A stretch of 64,000 bases of DNA from assembly GCF_001420605.1 (NCBI RefSeq), contig NZ_LJIZ01000038.1, forward strand, positions 310,001 through 374,000. Reading direction: 5' to 3'. Source of the DNA: Bacillus sp. FJAT-25509 (GTDB taxonomy: Bacteria > Bacillota > Bacilli > Bacillales > Bacillaceae_G). The translations under genes were made by a program, and so were the position numbers. Of this stretch, positions 44,512 through 53,097 are shown one piece after another (within the stretch, counting starts at the first letter, position 1; every line of letters starts with the position of its first letter). The notes below the pieces were generated by a model. That model was not told the origin of the DNA, ran no database searches, and saw only the letters and a list, made by a program, of their open reading frames with translations.

Positions 44512-45246
44512 GTGAGGAAGATTTATCCATTAAATAATTATAACTTAACAAGTATGCGATATGATTATTCAAGCCCTCAATATCATAGTGCTTTCCAATC
44601 ACGCAATGTGAATAGTAATTATACGATCAAAGCCACAGGAAAAGGAGAAGTATTTGTGAAGCCCGACCAGTCGTTTGTATTATTAGGATCAGTAGTAGAA
44701 GATATGAAAGTTCAAACAGCTCAGACAGAGAATGCAATCATTTCGAATAAAATTATTGAAGCATTAAAAGCTATAGGAATTAAACAAGACGAAATTGAAA
44801 CGAATTCATATACAATCGATCGAATTGTTGATTACCAAGATTCACAGCAAATTTTTAAGGGATATCGTGTGAGTCATATTTTTAAAGTAATCGTAAAGGA
44901 TCTTGCAAATGTAGGGAAAGTGATTGACGTTGCAGTTGAAAATGGGGCAAATGAAGTACGGAATCTTACTTTTGAAGTATCAAATCCCGATCCGTATTAC
45001 GGAGAAGCACTACAAAAGGCTACTTTAAATGCAAAATTGAATGCAGAAAACATCGCAAAATCACTAGGTTTATCGATTAATAACATACCAATCTGGTTGG
45101 CTGAAGAAAGTATCCAAATTGTTCGTCCAATGTCTTCGTTAACAATGACTGCAGCAGCATTCAGCGGTCCAACAACACCAATTCAAGATGGACAAATAAA
45201 AATAACTGCTTCAGTACAGGCATTGTTTAATTATGTAAGCTATTAG
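44512..45246 (+). CDS. SIMPL domain (DUF541) protein
   Basis: 244 aa. After a Tyr/Asn-rich start of about 35 residues, YTIKATGKGEVFVKPDQSFV begins the SIMPL domain; IIEALKAIGIKQDEIETNSY, VIDVAVENGANEVRNLTFEV and LNAENIAKSLGLSIN are family-typical. There is no signal peptide, unlike many SIMPL proteins. The start is uncertain: GTG at 44512 sits very close to AAAAGGA, and GAGGAAG inside the frame could instead serve a start further on. Function of the family is unclear. Confidence 0.8.
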   Translation: MRKIYPLNNYNLTSMRYDYSSPQYHSAFQSRNVNSNYTIKATGKGEVFVKPDQSFVLLGSVVEDMKVQTAQTENAIISNKIIEALKAIGIKQDEIETNSYTIDRIVDYQDSQQIFKGYRVSHIFKVIVKDLANVGKVIDVAVENGANEVRNLTFEVSNPDPYYGEALQKATLNAKLNAENIAKSLGLSINNIPIWLAEESIQIVRPMSSLTMTAAAFSGPTTPIQDGQIKITASVQALFNYVSY

Positions 45247-45348
45247 ATGTATAAAATATGGTTTGGAAGTAAAATTATAAATAGATGGCAAGATTAAATA
45301 AATGTGTTGGATAAATAAAAATAAAGATTAATAAATTTAATGTAACCA

Positions 45349-45377
45349 TTTACAAAAAATCGGAAAAATGGGATAAT
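45349..45377 (+). promoter_or_regulatory. SigA promoter of the ABC-F leader
   Basis: -35 TTTACA (45349-45354), 17-base spacer, -10 GATAAT (45372-45377). Transcription would start near 45384, giving a leader of about 450 nt before the ABC-F coding sequence. Confidence 0.65.
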
Positions 45378-45408
45378 ATAGAAAATTTCGAAGGAGGAAA
45401 GTAAGTTT

Positions 45409-45429
45409 ATGATGCCAACTAATTGCTGA
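45409..45429 (+). CDS. Candidate 6-codon leader peptide (MMPTNC)
   Basis: A perfect AAGGAGG (45391-45397) precedes ATG at 45409; the frame reads Met-Met-Pro-Thr-Asn-Cys and stops. Directly after it comes a 25-base palindrome (ATATTAATTTAA, T, TTAAATTAATAT). Such a short, well-translated ORF early in a long leader ending in a terminator is the usual plan of ribosome-mediated attenuation upstream of antibiotic-responsive ABC-F genes. Confidence 0.5.
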   Translation: MMPTNC

Positions 45430-45669
45430 TATTAATTTAATTTAAATTAATATGTTTTCCAAATGAGTTGAAAATTGCCTAATGTATAGGCCTATTTGTT
45501 ATGCTCTTATGGAATTAAGGCAAATTAGAAGGTAACTTACTTTACTGATAACGAGATGATTATTTATTGAGTACGAGATATTTTTTTAGTATTCCATCAG
45601 ATCTTTGTTTTAGCTGATGGGGCCTTGATTATATAGCTCTAGATAAATGATAAATCACCAAGTTTATTA

Positions 45670-45706
45670 GACTGTGAGAAGATACTTTCTTCTTATGGTC
45701 TTTTTT
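45670..45706 (+). terminator. Attenuator-like terminator in the ABC-F leader
   Basis: GACTGTGAGAAGA (45670-45682) pairs along its 13 bases (including G-U pairs) with TCTTCTTATGGTC (45688-45700), followed by TTTTTTATTT. It lies 130 bases before the ABC-F start and about 290 nt into the predicted transcript, so expression of the gene needs readthrough. Other leader hairpins: CCATCAG near 45594 with CTGATGG near 45614, and TTGCCT near 45474 with AGGCAA near 45528. Confidence 0.65.
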
Positions 45707-45838
45707 ATTTGGTTCCATAAATCTTAACAAACTTAAAAATAATGAGTCTTAACTAAATAATTAAATCGTATCAAAGTTCACTTTTTTACCTTGTCCATTT
45801 ATGCATAACGAAATTTATGGATGAAAGAAGGAAATTTT

Positions 45839-47758
45839 ATGTTCGAATTAAAAATAAATGGTCTTAAAAAATATATGGATGCAACTTTAGTGCTTAAAAA
45901 TATAACATTTGAAGCTTATGAGGGGGATAAAATCGGAATTATTGGAATCAATGGGAGTGGTAAAAGTACCATTCTTAAAATAATAGCAGGAATTGTGCCG
46001 ATGAATTATTACCCAGGTTATCCTCAAACCTCAAGTTATGGTTATGATGAAGGATTAATTAATTTCGTACCTAAAGGTCTCACTACTGCATATTTGGAAC
46101 AAACGCCAGTTTATCCTAAAGGCTTAAAAGTAATTGATGTTTTAAATATGGCTTTTGATGAAATTGTTCAAATAGAAAATCAAATGCGTGAGTTAGAAGA
46201 TCAAATGAAAGATATAGAAAATAATGCCCTAGAAAGAGCTATGAAAAGGTATAGTGATTTAGTCCAATTATTTGAAGTAAATGGCGGATATCAACGGGAA
46301 GAAAAGTTAGGTAAGGTATGTACCGGACTTAAATTTGAAGAAAGTTTTTTAAACAGAGATTTTGATTTATTAAGTGGTGGTGAAAAAACGACTGTATTAC
46401 TTGGTAAACTTTTAATCAATAGCCCCGATATTCTATTGCTTGATGAACCTACAAATCATTTAGATATGGATTCAGTAGAATGGTTAGAAGAATTTCTTGA
46501 AAATTATAAAGGAATTGTATTGATTGTTTCGCATGATCGATACTTTTTAGATAATGTCGTAACAAAAATTGTAGAAGTTGAAGAATTAGAATCAATTACG
46601 TATAAGGGCAACTATTCATTTTTTGTTGAGCAAAAAGAAAAAAACATACAGATCCAATTTGAGCATTTTAAAGAACAACAAAAAAAGATAAAAGCGATGG
46701 AAAATACCGTAACCAATTTAAGAGACTGGGCGATGCGTGCTGATAATAACAAATTTTTTAAAAGGGCTGCAAGTATACAGAAAAAACTTGATAAATTGAA
46801 TAGAATTGAAAAACCAGTTTTTGAAAAAGAAAATATGAAATTAGATTTAAAGGGATCCAAACGATCAGGAAATGACACAATTAAAGCAATTGAGCTTTCG
46901 AAATCTTATGAAGAAAAAGTACTATTCAAAGATACGAGTTTATTGATTAATTACGGGGAAAGAGTTGGGCTTGTCGGTCCTAATGGAAGCGGAAAAACTA
47001 CTTTCTTAAAGATGCTTTTAGGTGAAGAAAAATCAGATAATGGCGTGGTACAACTAGGAGCAAATGTGCTGACCGCATATTTACCTCAGAAAATAAGTTT
47101 TAATAACGAAGAAATAACAGTGCTTGAATGTTTTAGAGAGGATATCTCAATACCTGAAGGGAAAGCAAGGGAATATCTTTCAAAATTTATGTTTTATAAA
47201 CAAAGTGTCTTTAAAAAAGTTAAATTTTTGTCAGGTGGAGAGAGAATAAGGCTAAAATTAGCTATGTTATTATTCAAAGATATCAATTTGTTAATCCTTG
47301 ATGAACCTACAAATCATCTTGATATAGATTCAATCGAAACGCTTGAAGAAGCACTTGATGAATTTAAAGGGACAATTTTCTTTATTTCACATGACAGATA
47401 TTTTATTAATAAAATGAGTCAACGAGTGATCGCTATTGAGGATTATGAATTAAAAAGCTATCTTGGCAATTATGATGATTATAAAAGCATAAAAGAAAAG
47501 ATTAGTTTTAAAGAAACAAAAGATCCGGTTGAAAAAAAAGGCATTCGAAAAAAAGTTAATAAAAAAGATGATAATAACCAAGAAAAAATGAAAGCTGAAG
47601 CCCTAGTAAAAATTGAACGATTTGAAAAAGAAATAAATGAGATTGATCTTGCGATGAATAGTGAGGAAGATTATCATAAGCTCAATGATTTATATTGTAG
47701 GAAAATTGAATTAAGTAAAGACTTAAAATCGGTAATGGAATTGTGGTTAGCGTTGTAA
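45839..47758 (+). CDS. ABC-F family ATP-binding protein (possible ribosome protection)
   Basis: 639 aa. Two ATPase domains without membrane helices: Walker A GINGSGKSTILK (near residue 40) and GPNGSGKTTFLK (near residue 382), ABC signatures LLSGGEKTTVLLGK and FLSGGERIRLKLAM, and Walker B ILLLDEPTNHLDMDS and LLILDEPTNHLDIDS. A linker (about residues 240-330) and a Lys-rich, coiled C-terminal extension follow the ABC-F plan. Some members displace antibiotics from the ribosome. I chose ATG at 45839 with AGAAGGAAA upstream over ATG at 45821. The long leader with a terminator supports drug-inducible control, but the substrate class is not readable. Confidence 0.85.
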   Translation: MFELKINGLKKYMDATLVLKNITFEAYEGDKIGIIGINGSGKSTILKIIAGIVPMNYYPGYPQTSSYGYDEGLINFVPKGLTTAYLEQTPVYPKGLKVIDVLNMAFDEIVQIENQMRELEDQMKDIENNALERAMKRYSDLVQLFEVNGGYQREEKLGKVCTGLKFEESFLNRDFDLLSGGEKTTVLLGKLLINSPDILLLDEPTNHLDMDSVEWLEEFLENYKGIVLIVSHDRYFLDNVVTKIVEVEELESITYKGNYSFFVEQKEKNIQIQFEHFKEQQKKIKAMENTVTNLRDWAMRADNNKFFKRAASIQKKLDKLNRIEKPVFEKENMKLDLKGSKRSGNDTIKAIELSKSYEEKVLFKDTSLLINYGERVGLVGPNGSGKTTFLKMLLGEEKSDNGVVQLGANVLTAYLPQKISFNNEEITVLECFREDISIPEGKAREYLSKFMFYKQSVFKKVKFLSGGERIRLKLAMLLFKDINLLILDEPTNHLDIDSIETLEEALDEFKGTIFFISHDRYFINKMSQRVIAIEDYELKSYLGNYDDYKSIKEKISFKETKDPVEKKGIRKKVNKKDDNNQEKMKAEALVKIERFEKEINEIDLAMNSEEDYHKLNDLYCRKIELSKDLKSVMELWLAL

Positions 47759-47809
47759 GATCTAAGGAAAATCATCAATATGTAGAAATAGATAAAATTA
47801 ACTTTTTGA

Positions 47810-47838
47810 TTGTTTATTTAAACATATAGGGATATAAT
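47810..47838 (+). promoter_or_regulatory. Promoter of a candidate small RNA or leader
   Basis: -35 TTGTTT (47810-47815), 17-base spacer, -10 TATAAT (47833-47838), located 50 bases after the ABC-F stop in a gap without genes. Confidence 0.5.
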
Positions 47839-47844
47839 AAATTC

Positions 47845-48010
47845 GGATGATATGGAAGCATGATAATGTATTTGTTGTGGATCTATTACATTCATTTAAC
47901 TTAAATTGGATTGGTATTTTAGTAAATTTTTTGCTAATTAACTATTCCACCAAGATGACAGAAAGCCTCTGAATGGGCTAATTGTCTTCCTGGTGGAATT
48001 TTTTTTTTCT
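47845..48010 (+). ncRNA. Candidate small RNA or riboregulator ending in a large terminator
   Basis: From the promoter at 47810-47838 a transcript would run about 165 nt to a terminator: ATTCCACCA (47944-47952) pairs with TGGTGGAAT (47991-47999), with an inner stem AGCC/GGCT, then T10. An additional possible stem AATGTA/TTACATT lies near 47866-47897. No reading frame with a ribosome binding site is inside. It could be a free small RNA or a leader of the DUF2294 gene at 48152. I match it to no known riboswitch class. Confidence 0.4.
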
Positions 48011-48151
48011 AAAAGGTAGGAAGTGAAGTGAATTTGTGGGAAATGTGATCGAAACTTAGACAATATTTCTCAGTCTGTGTAAATAGGTTAAAGGGTACAG
48101 TGCAAAGATATGTAATAACATTTAAAAAATTGAAATTGAGGCGAATAAGTA

Positions 48152-48496
48152 ATGTCAAAAAAAATACATGAATTTAATGATATGATGAGAAAACTTCGGA
48201 AAGATTTGTTTGGAAAGGGTCCGGAGCGGATTCATACAGTGTTTGTTGAAAACATGGCCGTTTCAACATTATATGGTAATTTGACACCAACTGAAAAATT
48301 TATTTCCGGAACAATGAATGGGGCAGAAATGGTTCATACTGCACGAACAAAAATGATTCAAGAATTGTACTTAAATAACCCTCCAGAAGGTTTAGAAGAA
48401 CTTGTTGGCGCAAAATTAGTCCATCTATTTTCAGATATGAAAGTTGAAGAAAATATAGGCATTTCAGTTTTTGTATTCGATCGAAACATTGTATAG
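48152..48496 (+). CDS. DUF2294 (MpsC-like) family protein
   Basis: 114 aa. FNDMMRKLRKDLFGKGPERI at the start, followed by VFVENMAVSTLYGNLTPTE and ending GISVFVFDRNIV, is the DUF2294 pattern. Its role in Bacillus is not established. Start ATG with TTGAGGCG upstream. It lies between the candidate small RNA and psiE-like gene. Confidence 0.8.
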   Translation: MSKKIHEFNDMMRKLRKDLFGKGPERIHTVFVENMAVSTLYGNLTPTEKFISGTMNGAEMVHTARTKMIQELYLNNPPEGLEELVGAKLVHLFSDMKVEENIGISVFVFDRNIV

Positions 48497-48582
48497 AGAA
48501 GCGAAAATGCTTAATGTTAAACTTTTATGTCAACAAAATCAAATAAAGAATCTTTTTATAGGGGAAAAAATGGAGGAGACAA

Positions 48583-48990
48583 ATGTTTGGAACGAGTTGG
48601 TTTAAAAACCGAAAAATGCTGATCAAGCTTTATCAAACTTTATTAAATATATCTTTATTTTTACTAAGTTTGATTCTTGCGTATTTCCTTTTTAGAGAAC
48701 TTTATTATATTTTTAACGATATTTTATTAGGAAATAAAAATGTTCATCAGATTTTTAGCAAAGTTTTAATATTTTTCTTATATTTTGGATTTATATCAAT
48801 TATTGTTCAATATTTCAAAGAAAATTATCATTTTCCAATACGCTATCTTCTATATATCGGGATTACAGCGACTATTCGTTTTATTATTGTAAATGGAGAA
48901 TCGGCCCATAATCTTTGGTTAGCAATTATTATTTTAGTACTAACAATTAGTTATATTATTTTACCTTTTGGGGAATCGAGAAATGGTTAA
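48583..48990 (+). CDS. PsiE-like membrane protein
   Basis: 135 aa with TGGAGGAG before ATG. Four membrane helices (about residues 14-34, 50-75, 80-100 and 108-126), and the conserved strings FFLYFGFISIIVQYFKENYH and LLYIGITATIRFIIVNG match the phosphate-starvation-inducible PsiE family. The function is unknown. No Pho box was recognised upstream. Confidence 0.8.
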   Translation: MFGTSWFKNRKMLIKLYQTLLNISLFLLSLILAYFLFRELYYIFNDILLGNKNVHQIFSKVLIFFLYFGFISIIVQYFKENYHFPIRYLLYIGITATIRFIIVNGESAHNLWLAIIILVLTISYIILPFGESRNG

Positions 48991-49040
48991 ATTGTCCCTA
49001 TAAAGTAGCAGAAAAATTTTTACTAAAAATAAAGCAGTTT

Positions 49041-49062
49041 AACCCAACCTTAAGGTTGAGTT
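49041..49062. terminator. Weak hairpin between convergent genes
   Basis: AACCCAACCTTAAGGTTGAGTT is a near palindrome between the PsiE-like gene and the minus-strand gene ending at 49097. It has no clear T run on either side, so its role as terminator is uncertain. Confidence 0.35.
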
Positions 49063-49096
49063 AATTTAATTATACTTTGACGATAATATCCATAGA

Positions 49097-50047
49097 TTAA
49101 CTTGAACAACCTGAACTTGAGCAACTCGAACTAGAACACGAAGAGTGAGAACCACTAGAACATGAAGAATGTGATGAACTAGAGCATGAAGAGTGCGAGT
49201 TATGATGATGACTATCATTCTTGCTTGAACAATCATTTGAACTTTCATTTAATGCAAAAAAAGAATTTGTAGCTAAAAATGTTGAGTTAATATGGCCATC
49301 ATCTGATTTTTTGCTAGAAGATGGACGTTTAGATGAATTTGGGTAAGATTTTTGTGATTGGTCTTTTGTTCTTGCTTCTTCATTTTCTTTTTCTACTAAA
49401 TTTTTTTGAATTCTAGCAAACTCGTTTAAAAAATTATTTTTAGTATGTGAGTTTAAATGTGAAACGAAACTTTTTGTTTGAATTGTTTTGCTCGATAAAT
49501 ATTCTTGAACTTTAGTATTTTTATAATTAACAACTAAACTTCCTAAGACATTGGTATTTACAGATGTCGTTTCAAACAGAGTATTATATAACAAATTGTA
49601 AACAGCCCTAGCATCGCTTCGATCGGTTATAGTTACATCATCTTTATGAATATTTGGTTCATGGTGTATCATTTCACCACAAAAAGCCTTGCAGAAGTTA
49701 TGATAACTTTTCGTAAATAAAATCATTTCGTGCCAGATTTTATCAACTTCTTGACTATACATTGGTACGTTTTCAAAGATTGCAGCCATTAAGAAAAAGC
49801 GCTTTAATTCACTTTCAATAAAGGAATATTTTTCTTTGCTCCAACCTTCTTTTTCAATAATTCTTTCTTTAACATTAGCTAGGAAATCCATTTTCCATGC
49901 GTTTTCTAGTCTAGAAACGAACGATAAATTAACGAAGTTAGAATTTACTTTTAAGTCGTTTGTATTAAACTGATTGTAAAGATTGTTATAAAATGCATTA
50001 TCATTTTTTATTTTCTTTTTTAAAAATCTTCCGAAAAATTTTTTCAT
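49097..50047 (-). CDS. Protein with WHxM...YxxFC motif and Cys/Ser-rich C-terminal tail
   Basis: 316 aa. A basic N-terminus is followed by a helical domain containing DKIWHEMILFTKSYHNFC and GEMIHHEPNI near residues 105-135, the motif of the glycine-rich-domain-protein-like family. The last 45 residues are almost only Ser, Cys and His: HSSCSSSSHSSC then SSGSHSSCSSSSCSSSGCSS, about ten Cys. This tail is encoded by imperfect repeats. It could bind metal, form disulfides or be modified; the function is unknown. ATG at 50047 follows AAGGAGG on the minus strand. Confidence 0.65.
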   Translation of the reverse strand: MKKFFGRFLKKKIKNDNAFYNNLYNQFNTNDLKVNSNFVNLSFVSRLENAWKMDFLANVKERIIEKEGWSKEKYSFIESELKRFFLMAAIFENVPMYSQEVDKIWHEMILFTKSYHNFCKAFCGEMIHHEPNIHKDDVTITDRSDARAVYNLLYNTLFETTSVNTNVLGSLVVNYKNTKVQEYLSSKTIQTKSFVSHLNSHTKNNFLNEFARIQKNLVEKENEEARTKDQSQKSYPNSSKRPSSSKKSDDGHINSTFLATNSFFALNESSNDCSSKNDSHHHNSHSSCSSSSHSSCSSGSHSSCSSSSCSSSGCSS

Positions 50048-50362
50048 ATAAACCTCCTTTTATTTATTGTATTACAATTATATAATTAAAAAATAAACAA
50101 AAGAAGAAAATTGTTAAGATAAGGAAATACTTAGAGATCGAATAGGCAATTGGATAAACCAATAATAATATGCACATCCACATTATTTACTTCGTATTTA
50201 TTCAATTAACTGCGAAGTTTTTTGCTGTGTAAAAATATGGTACAATCTATCTGATATTTACATTTTTAAAGGGGAAATATCAAGTAGAATTAATGAACTA
50301 GAATTGGTTTGTTTTTTAAGTTCTAAAACGAGGTAATTACAATTTGTTGGAGGGTTTCAAAG
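50048..50362. other. Gap between divergent genes
   Basis: About 315 AT-rich bases that should contain the promoters of the Cys-tail gene and the PhnB-like gene. A T-rich stretch and CTGATATTTAC occur near 50250, but I cannot place a promoter with confidence. No gene seen. Confidence 0.4.
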
Positions 50363-50797
50363 ATGACACAAGAACAAGTAATACCGGTTGTATCAGGGCA
50401 AAGGATTACTCCATTTCTTACGTTTAGTGGGAATGCGGAGGAAGCAATGAATTATTATGTTCGTACTTTTCCGAATTCAAAACTCGTTTCTCTTCGAAGA
50501 TATACGAAAGATGACCGAGGTGTTGAAGGGAAAATTCTAAATGGCATTATTGAAATTTTAGGACAGTCTTTTATGGTATTGGATATGGAAAAAGAACATT
50601 GTCCTGAATTTACTTGGGCTGTTTCATTTTACTTAGAATGCAATGACGATGCGGAGTTTGATTTAATTTTTGGCGGATTAAAGGTTGATGGGAAAGTACT
50701 TATGGGGCCAGTAGAAATGAATGATTTTAGTAAGGTTACATGGGTTACTGATTGTTTTGGCGTTACTTGGCAGCTAGTGTTAAGAAAAAGATCTTAA
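50363..50797 (+). CDS. PhnB-like VOC superfamily protein
   Basis: 144 aa. ITPFLTFSGNAEEAMNYYVR at the N-terminus, a middle LNGIIEILGQSFMVLDM, and the end VTDCFGVTWQLVLRK follow the PhnB-like vicinal oxygen chelate pattern. This is the second PhnB-like gene in the window (the other at 24595) and the two are only distantly alike. Start ATG after TTGGAGGG. Not linked to the hut operon by spacing. Confidence 0.82.
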   Translation: MTQEQVIPVVSGQRITPFLTFSGNAEEAMNYYVRTFPNSKLVSLRRYTKDDRGVEGKILNGIIEILGQSFMVLDMEKEHCPEFTWAVSFYLECNDDAEFDLIFGGLKVDGKVLMGPVEMNDFSKVTWVTDCFGVTWQLVLRKRS

Positions 50798-50938
50798 CAA
50801 TCGGCGAATTATTCCTTTTTCTGTTATTCAACAAGTTATTAAAAGATGACAAATGGACAAGTTTTCTTAAATAATAATTTATCGATAAATATTTTGAATA
50901 TTCCTACAAGTTTTAATAAAAAAATATTTTTTAAAAAT

Positions 50939-50953
50939 AATAATCTGAAAATA
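50939..50953. promoter_or_regulatory. Putative CodY box at the hut promoter
   Basis: AATAATCTGAAAATA matches the CodY consensus AATTTTCWGAAAATT at 12 of 15 positions and ends directly at the -35 box. CodY represses hut in Bacillus subtilis when branched-chain amino acids are plentiful; its role here is inferred from the match and position. Confidence 0.55.
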
Positions 50954-50982
50954 TTGAAGTTTACTAATTGTTGGCATATAAT
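50954..50982 (+). promoter_or_regulatory. SigA promoter of the hut operon
   Basis: -35 TTGAAG (50954-50959), 17-base spacer, perfect -10 TATAAT (50977-50982), 50 bases before the hutP start. Confidence 0.75.
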
Positions 50983-51032
50983 GTAATCAGATACTAGTTT
51001 ATTAGAGAAAGTAAGTAAGAGGTATTAGCGAT

Positions 51033-51464
51033 ATGGCAGAGCAAAGTCAACGAATAGGTCGAACAGCTATGATGCTTGCTTTGACTGATCAAGAAGAAGA
51101 ATTAATGAAAAATGAAAACGTTGTATGGTGTGTAGGTAAGGTCGGCACAATGGATGCTCAAAAGGTCGTTGCTGCGATTGAAACCGCTGCCAAACAAAAT
51201 GGTGTAATCAATGGAGCTCTATATAGAGAAGTTCATTCATTATATCATGCAACACTTGAAGCGATTCAAGGCGTAACAAGAGGTCATGTTCAATTAGGTG
51301 ATGTTCTTAGAACAGTAGGACTTAGATTTGCTGTTGTTAGAGGTAAACCTTATAAAAACGTAAACGAGGGTGACTGGATTGCAGTTGCACTATACGGAAC
51401 GATTGGTGCTCCAATTAAAGGATCGGAGCATGAATCAGCAGGACTCGGCATTAATCACATATAA
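51033..51464 (+). CDS. hutP: Histidine-responsive antiterminator HutP
   Basis: 143 aa. [40 protein letters not shown] and [20 protein letters not shown] are close to Bacillus subtilis HutP, ending in GLGINHI. With L-histidine and Mg ions HutP hexamers bind UAG-type triplets in the RNA and melt the terminator before hutH, so the enzymes are made only when histidine is present. The N-terminus is shorter than in B. subtilis. Start ATG with AAGAGGTA upstream; strong promoter and CodY-like box before it. Confidence 0.95.
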   Translation: MAEQSQRIGRTAMMLALTDQEEELMKNENVVWCVGKVGTMDAQKVVAAIETAAKQNGVINGALYREVHSLYHATLEAIQGVTRGHVQLGDVLRTVGLRFAVVRGKPYKNVNEGDWIAVALYGTIGAPIKGSEHESAGLGINHI

Positions 51465-51471
51465 TCGCCCA

Positions 51472-51547
51472 TAGTTTATTAGATGATAGGGGGCTATGAT
51501 TCGTAAGTTACTATTTACGTCTCATAGCCTCTTTCTGTGTTTTTTTT
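51472..51547 (+). promoter_or_regulatory. HutP-type attenuator between hutP and hutH
   Basis: Three UAG triplets at 51472, 51480 and 51487 (spacing 8 and 7) run into a terminator: GGGGCTATGA (about 51490-51499) pairs with TCATAGCCTC (about 51522-51531), with an inner CGTAA/TTTACG stem, then a T8 run. This is the HutP target layout known in Bacillus. HutP bound to the triplets would stop the stem from forming. Confidence 0.8.
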
Positions 51548-51571
51548 GACAAAATTCGGAGGTGTTTTTTA

Positions 51572-53080
51572 ATGGTAACTTTAACTGGTAATAGCTTAAC
51601 AATGGAACAAATGAAAAGTATTTTATTCGAAATGGCGTATGTAAAAGCGAGTGAAGATAGCTTAGTAGCGGTAAAAGCATGTAGAGAAAAGGTTGAAGAA
51701 ATCGTAAATAATGGCAAAGTCGTTTATGGTATCACAACAGGTTTCGGAAAATTTAGTGATGTATTAATTGAAAAAGAAAATGTTTCAACACTTCAATATA
51801 ACTTAATAGCTTCTCATGCATGTGGAGTTGGTGAACCGTTCCCTGAATTAGTTTCAAGAGCGATGTTAGTACTTCGTGCAAATACAATGTTAAAAGGTCA
51901 CTCTGGTGTACGTTTAGTAGTAGTTGAAAAATTACTTTCATTAATTAATGCTCAAATTCACCCAGTTATCCCATCTCAAGGATCATTAGGTGCAAGCGGA
52001 GATTTAGCTCCTTTATCTCACTTAGCTTTAGTTTTACTTGGTGAAGGTGAAGTTTTCTATAAAGGAAAACGTATGGAAACAGCAGAAGCTTTAGCTAAAG
52101 AAGGAATTTTACCAATTACTCTAGAAGCTAAAGAAGGTTTAGCTTTAATTAATGGTACACAAGCAATGACAGCAATGGGTATTCTTACTTATCTTGAAGG
52201 TGAAGAATTAGCTTATCAAAGTGAATTAATTTCTTCTATTACATTTGAAGCATTAAATGGTATTACAGATGTTTTTGATGAAAGAATTCATATTGCTCGT
52301 GGATATAAAGAACAAATTGAAGTAGCAGAACGTTACCGCAATATTTTAGCAACAAGCCAATTAACGACTAGACAAGGTGAAATCCGAGTTCAAGATGCTT
52401 ATACATTAAGATGTATTCCTCAAGTTCATGGAGCAAGCTGGCAAGTACTGAACTATGCAAAAGAGAAGTTAGAAATCGAAATGAATGCAGCTACTGATAA
52501 TCCATTATTATTCGGAGATGATGTATTCTCTGGTGGAAATTTCCATGGTCAACCAATCGCATTTGCAATGGACTTCTTTAAATTAGGCGTTGCTGAGTTA
52601 GCAAATATTTCTGAAAGACGTATTGAACGTTTAGTTAACCCACAATTAAATGATTTACCACCATTTTTAAGTCCAGAACCAGGATTACAATCTGGTGCAA
52701 TGATTATGCAATACGTTGCGGCTGCTTTAGTTTCTGAAAATAAAACATTAGCACATCCAGCAAGTGTTGACTCAATTCCTTCTTCAGCTAACCAAGAAGA
52801 TCATGTAAGTATGGGGACAATCGGTGCACGTCATGCTTACCAAATTTTACAAAACGCTAGAAGAGTTTTAGCAATCGAATGTATTTGTGCAATGCAAGGT
52901 GTTGAATATAAAGGGATTGAAAAAATGTCTGAGACAACTAGAAAGTTTATGGAAGATGCTCGTAAAACAGTTCCATCAATTACTAGAGATCGCGTATTCT
53001 CAAAAGACATTGAAAAATTAACAACTTATTTAAAAGAAAATTTCATAGCAAAAAACTATACAAAACAAACACAAATATAA
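51572..53080 (+). CDS. hutH: Histidine ammonia-lyase
   Basis: 502 aa. Deaminates histidine to urocanate, the first step of degradation. The electrophilic MIO group forms from Ala141-Ser142-Gly143 in [32 protein letters not shown] near residue 327 is also a family signature. Length is normal for the bacterial enzyme. ATG start 51572 with TCGGAGG upstream. First gene behind the HutP-controlled terminator; hutU follows 17 bases after its stop. Confidence 0.97.
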   Translation: MVTLTGNSLTMEQMKSILFEMAYVKASEDSLVAVKACREKVEEIVNNGKVVYGITTGFGKFSDVLIEKENVSTLQYNLIASHACGVGEPFPELVSRAMLVLRANTMLKGHSGVRLVVVEKLLSLINAQIHPVIPSQGSLGASGDLAPLSHLALVLLGEGEVFYKGKRMETAEALAKEGILPITLEAKEGLALINGTQAMTAMGILTYLEGEELAYQSELISSITFEALNGITDVFDERIHIARGYKEQIEVAERYRNILATSQLTTRQGEIRVQDAYTLRCIPQVHGASWQVLNYAKEKLEIEMNAATDNPLLFGDDVFSGGNFHGQPIAFAMDFFKLGVAELANISERRIERLVNPQLNDLPPFLSPEPGLQSGAMIMQYVAAALVSENKTLAHPASVDSIPSSANQEDHVSMGTIGARHAYQILQNARRVLAIECICAMQGVEYKGIEKMSETTRKFMEDARKTVPSITRDRVFSKDIEKLTTYLKENFIAKNYTKQTQI

Positions 53081-53097
53081 GAAGAGGTGGAATTAAA

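Noticed and set aside
45821-47758. ATG at 45821 as the ABC-F start
   Set aside because: The site AAGAAGGAAA lies between it and the ATG at 45839, which fits the usual MFELKI-type beginning.
49066-49248. 60-codon minus-strand frame over the Cys-tail region
   Set aside because: It is a shifted reading of the tail's DNA repeats and has no start signal.
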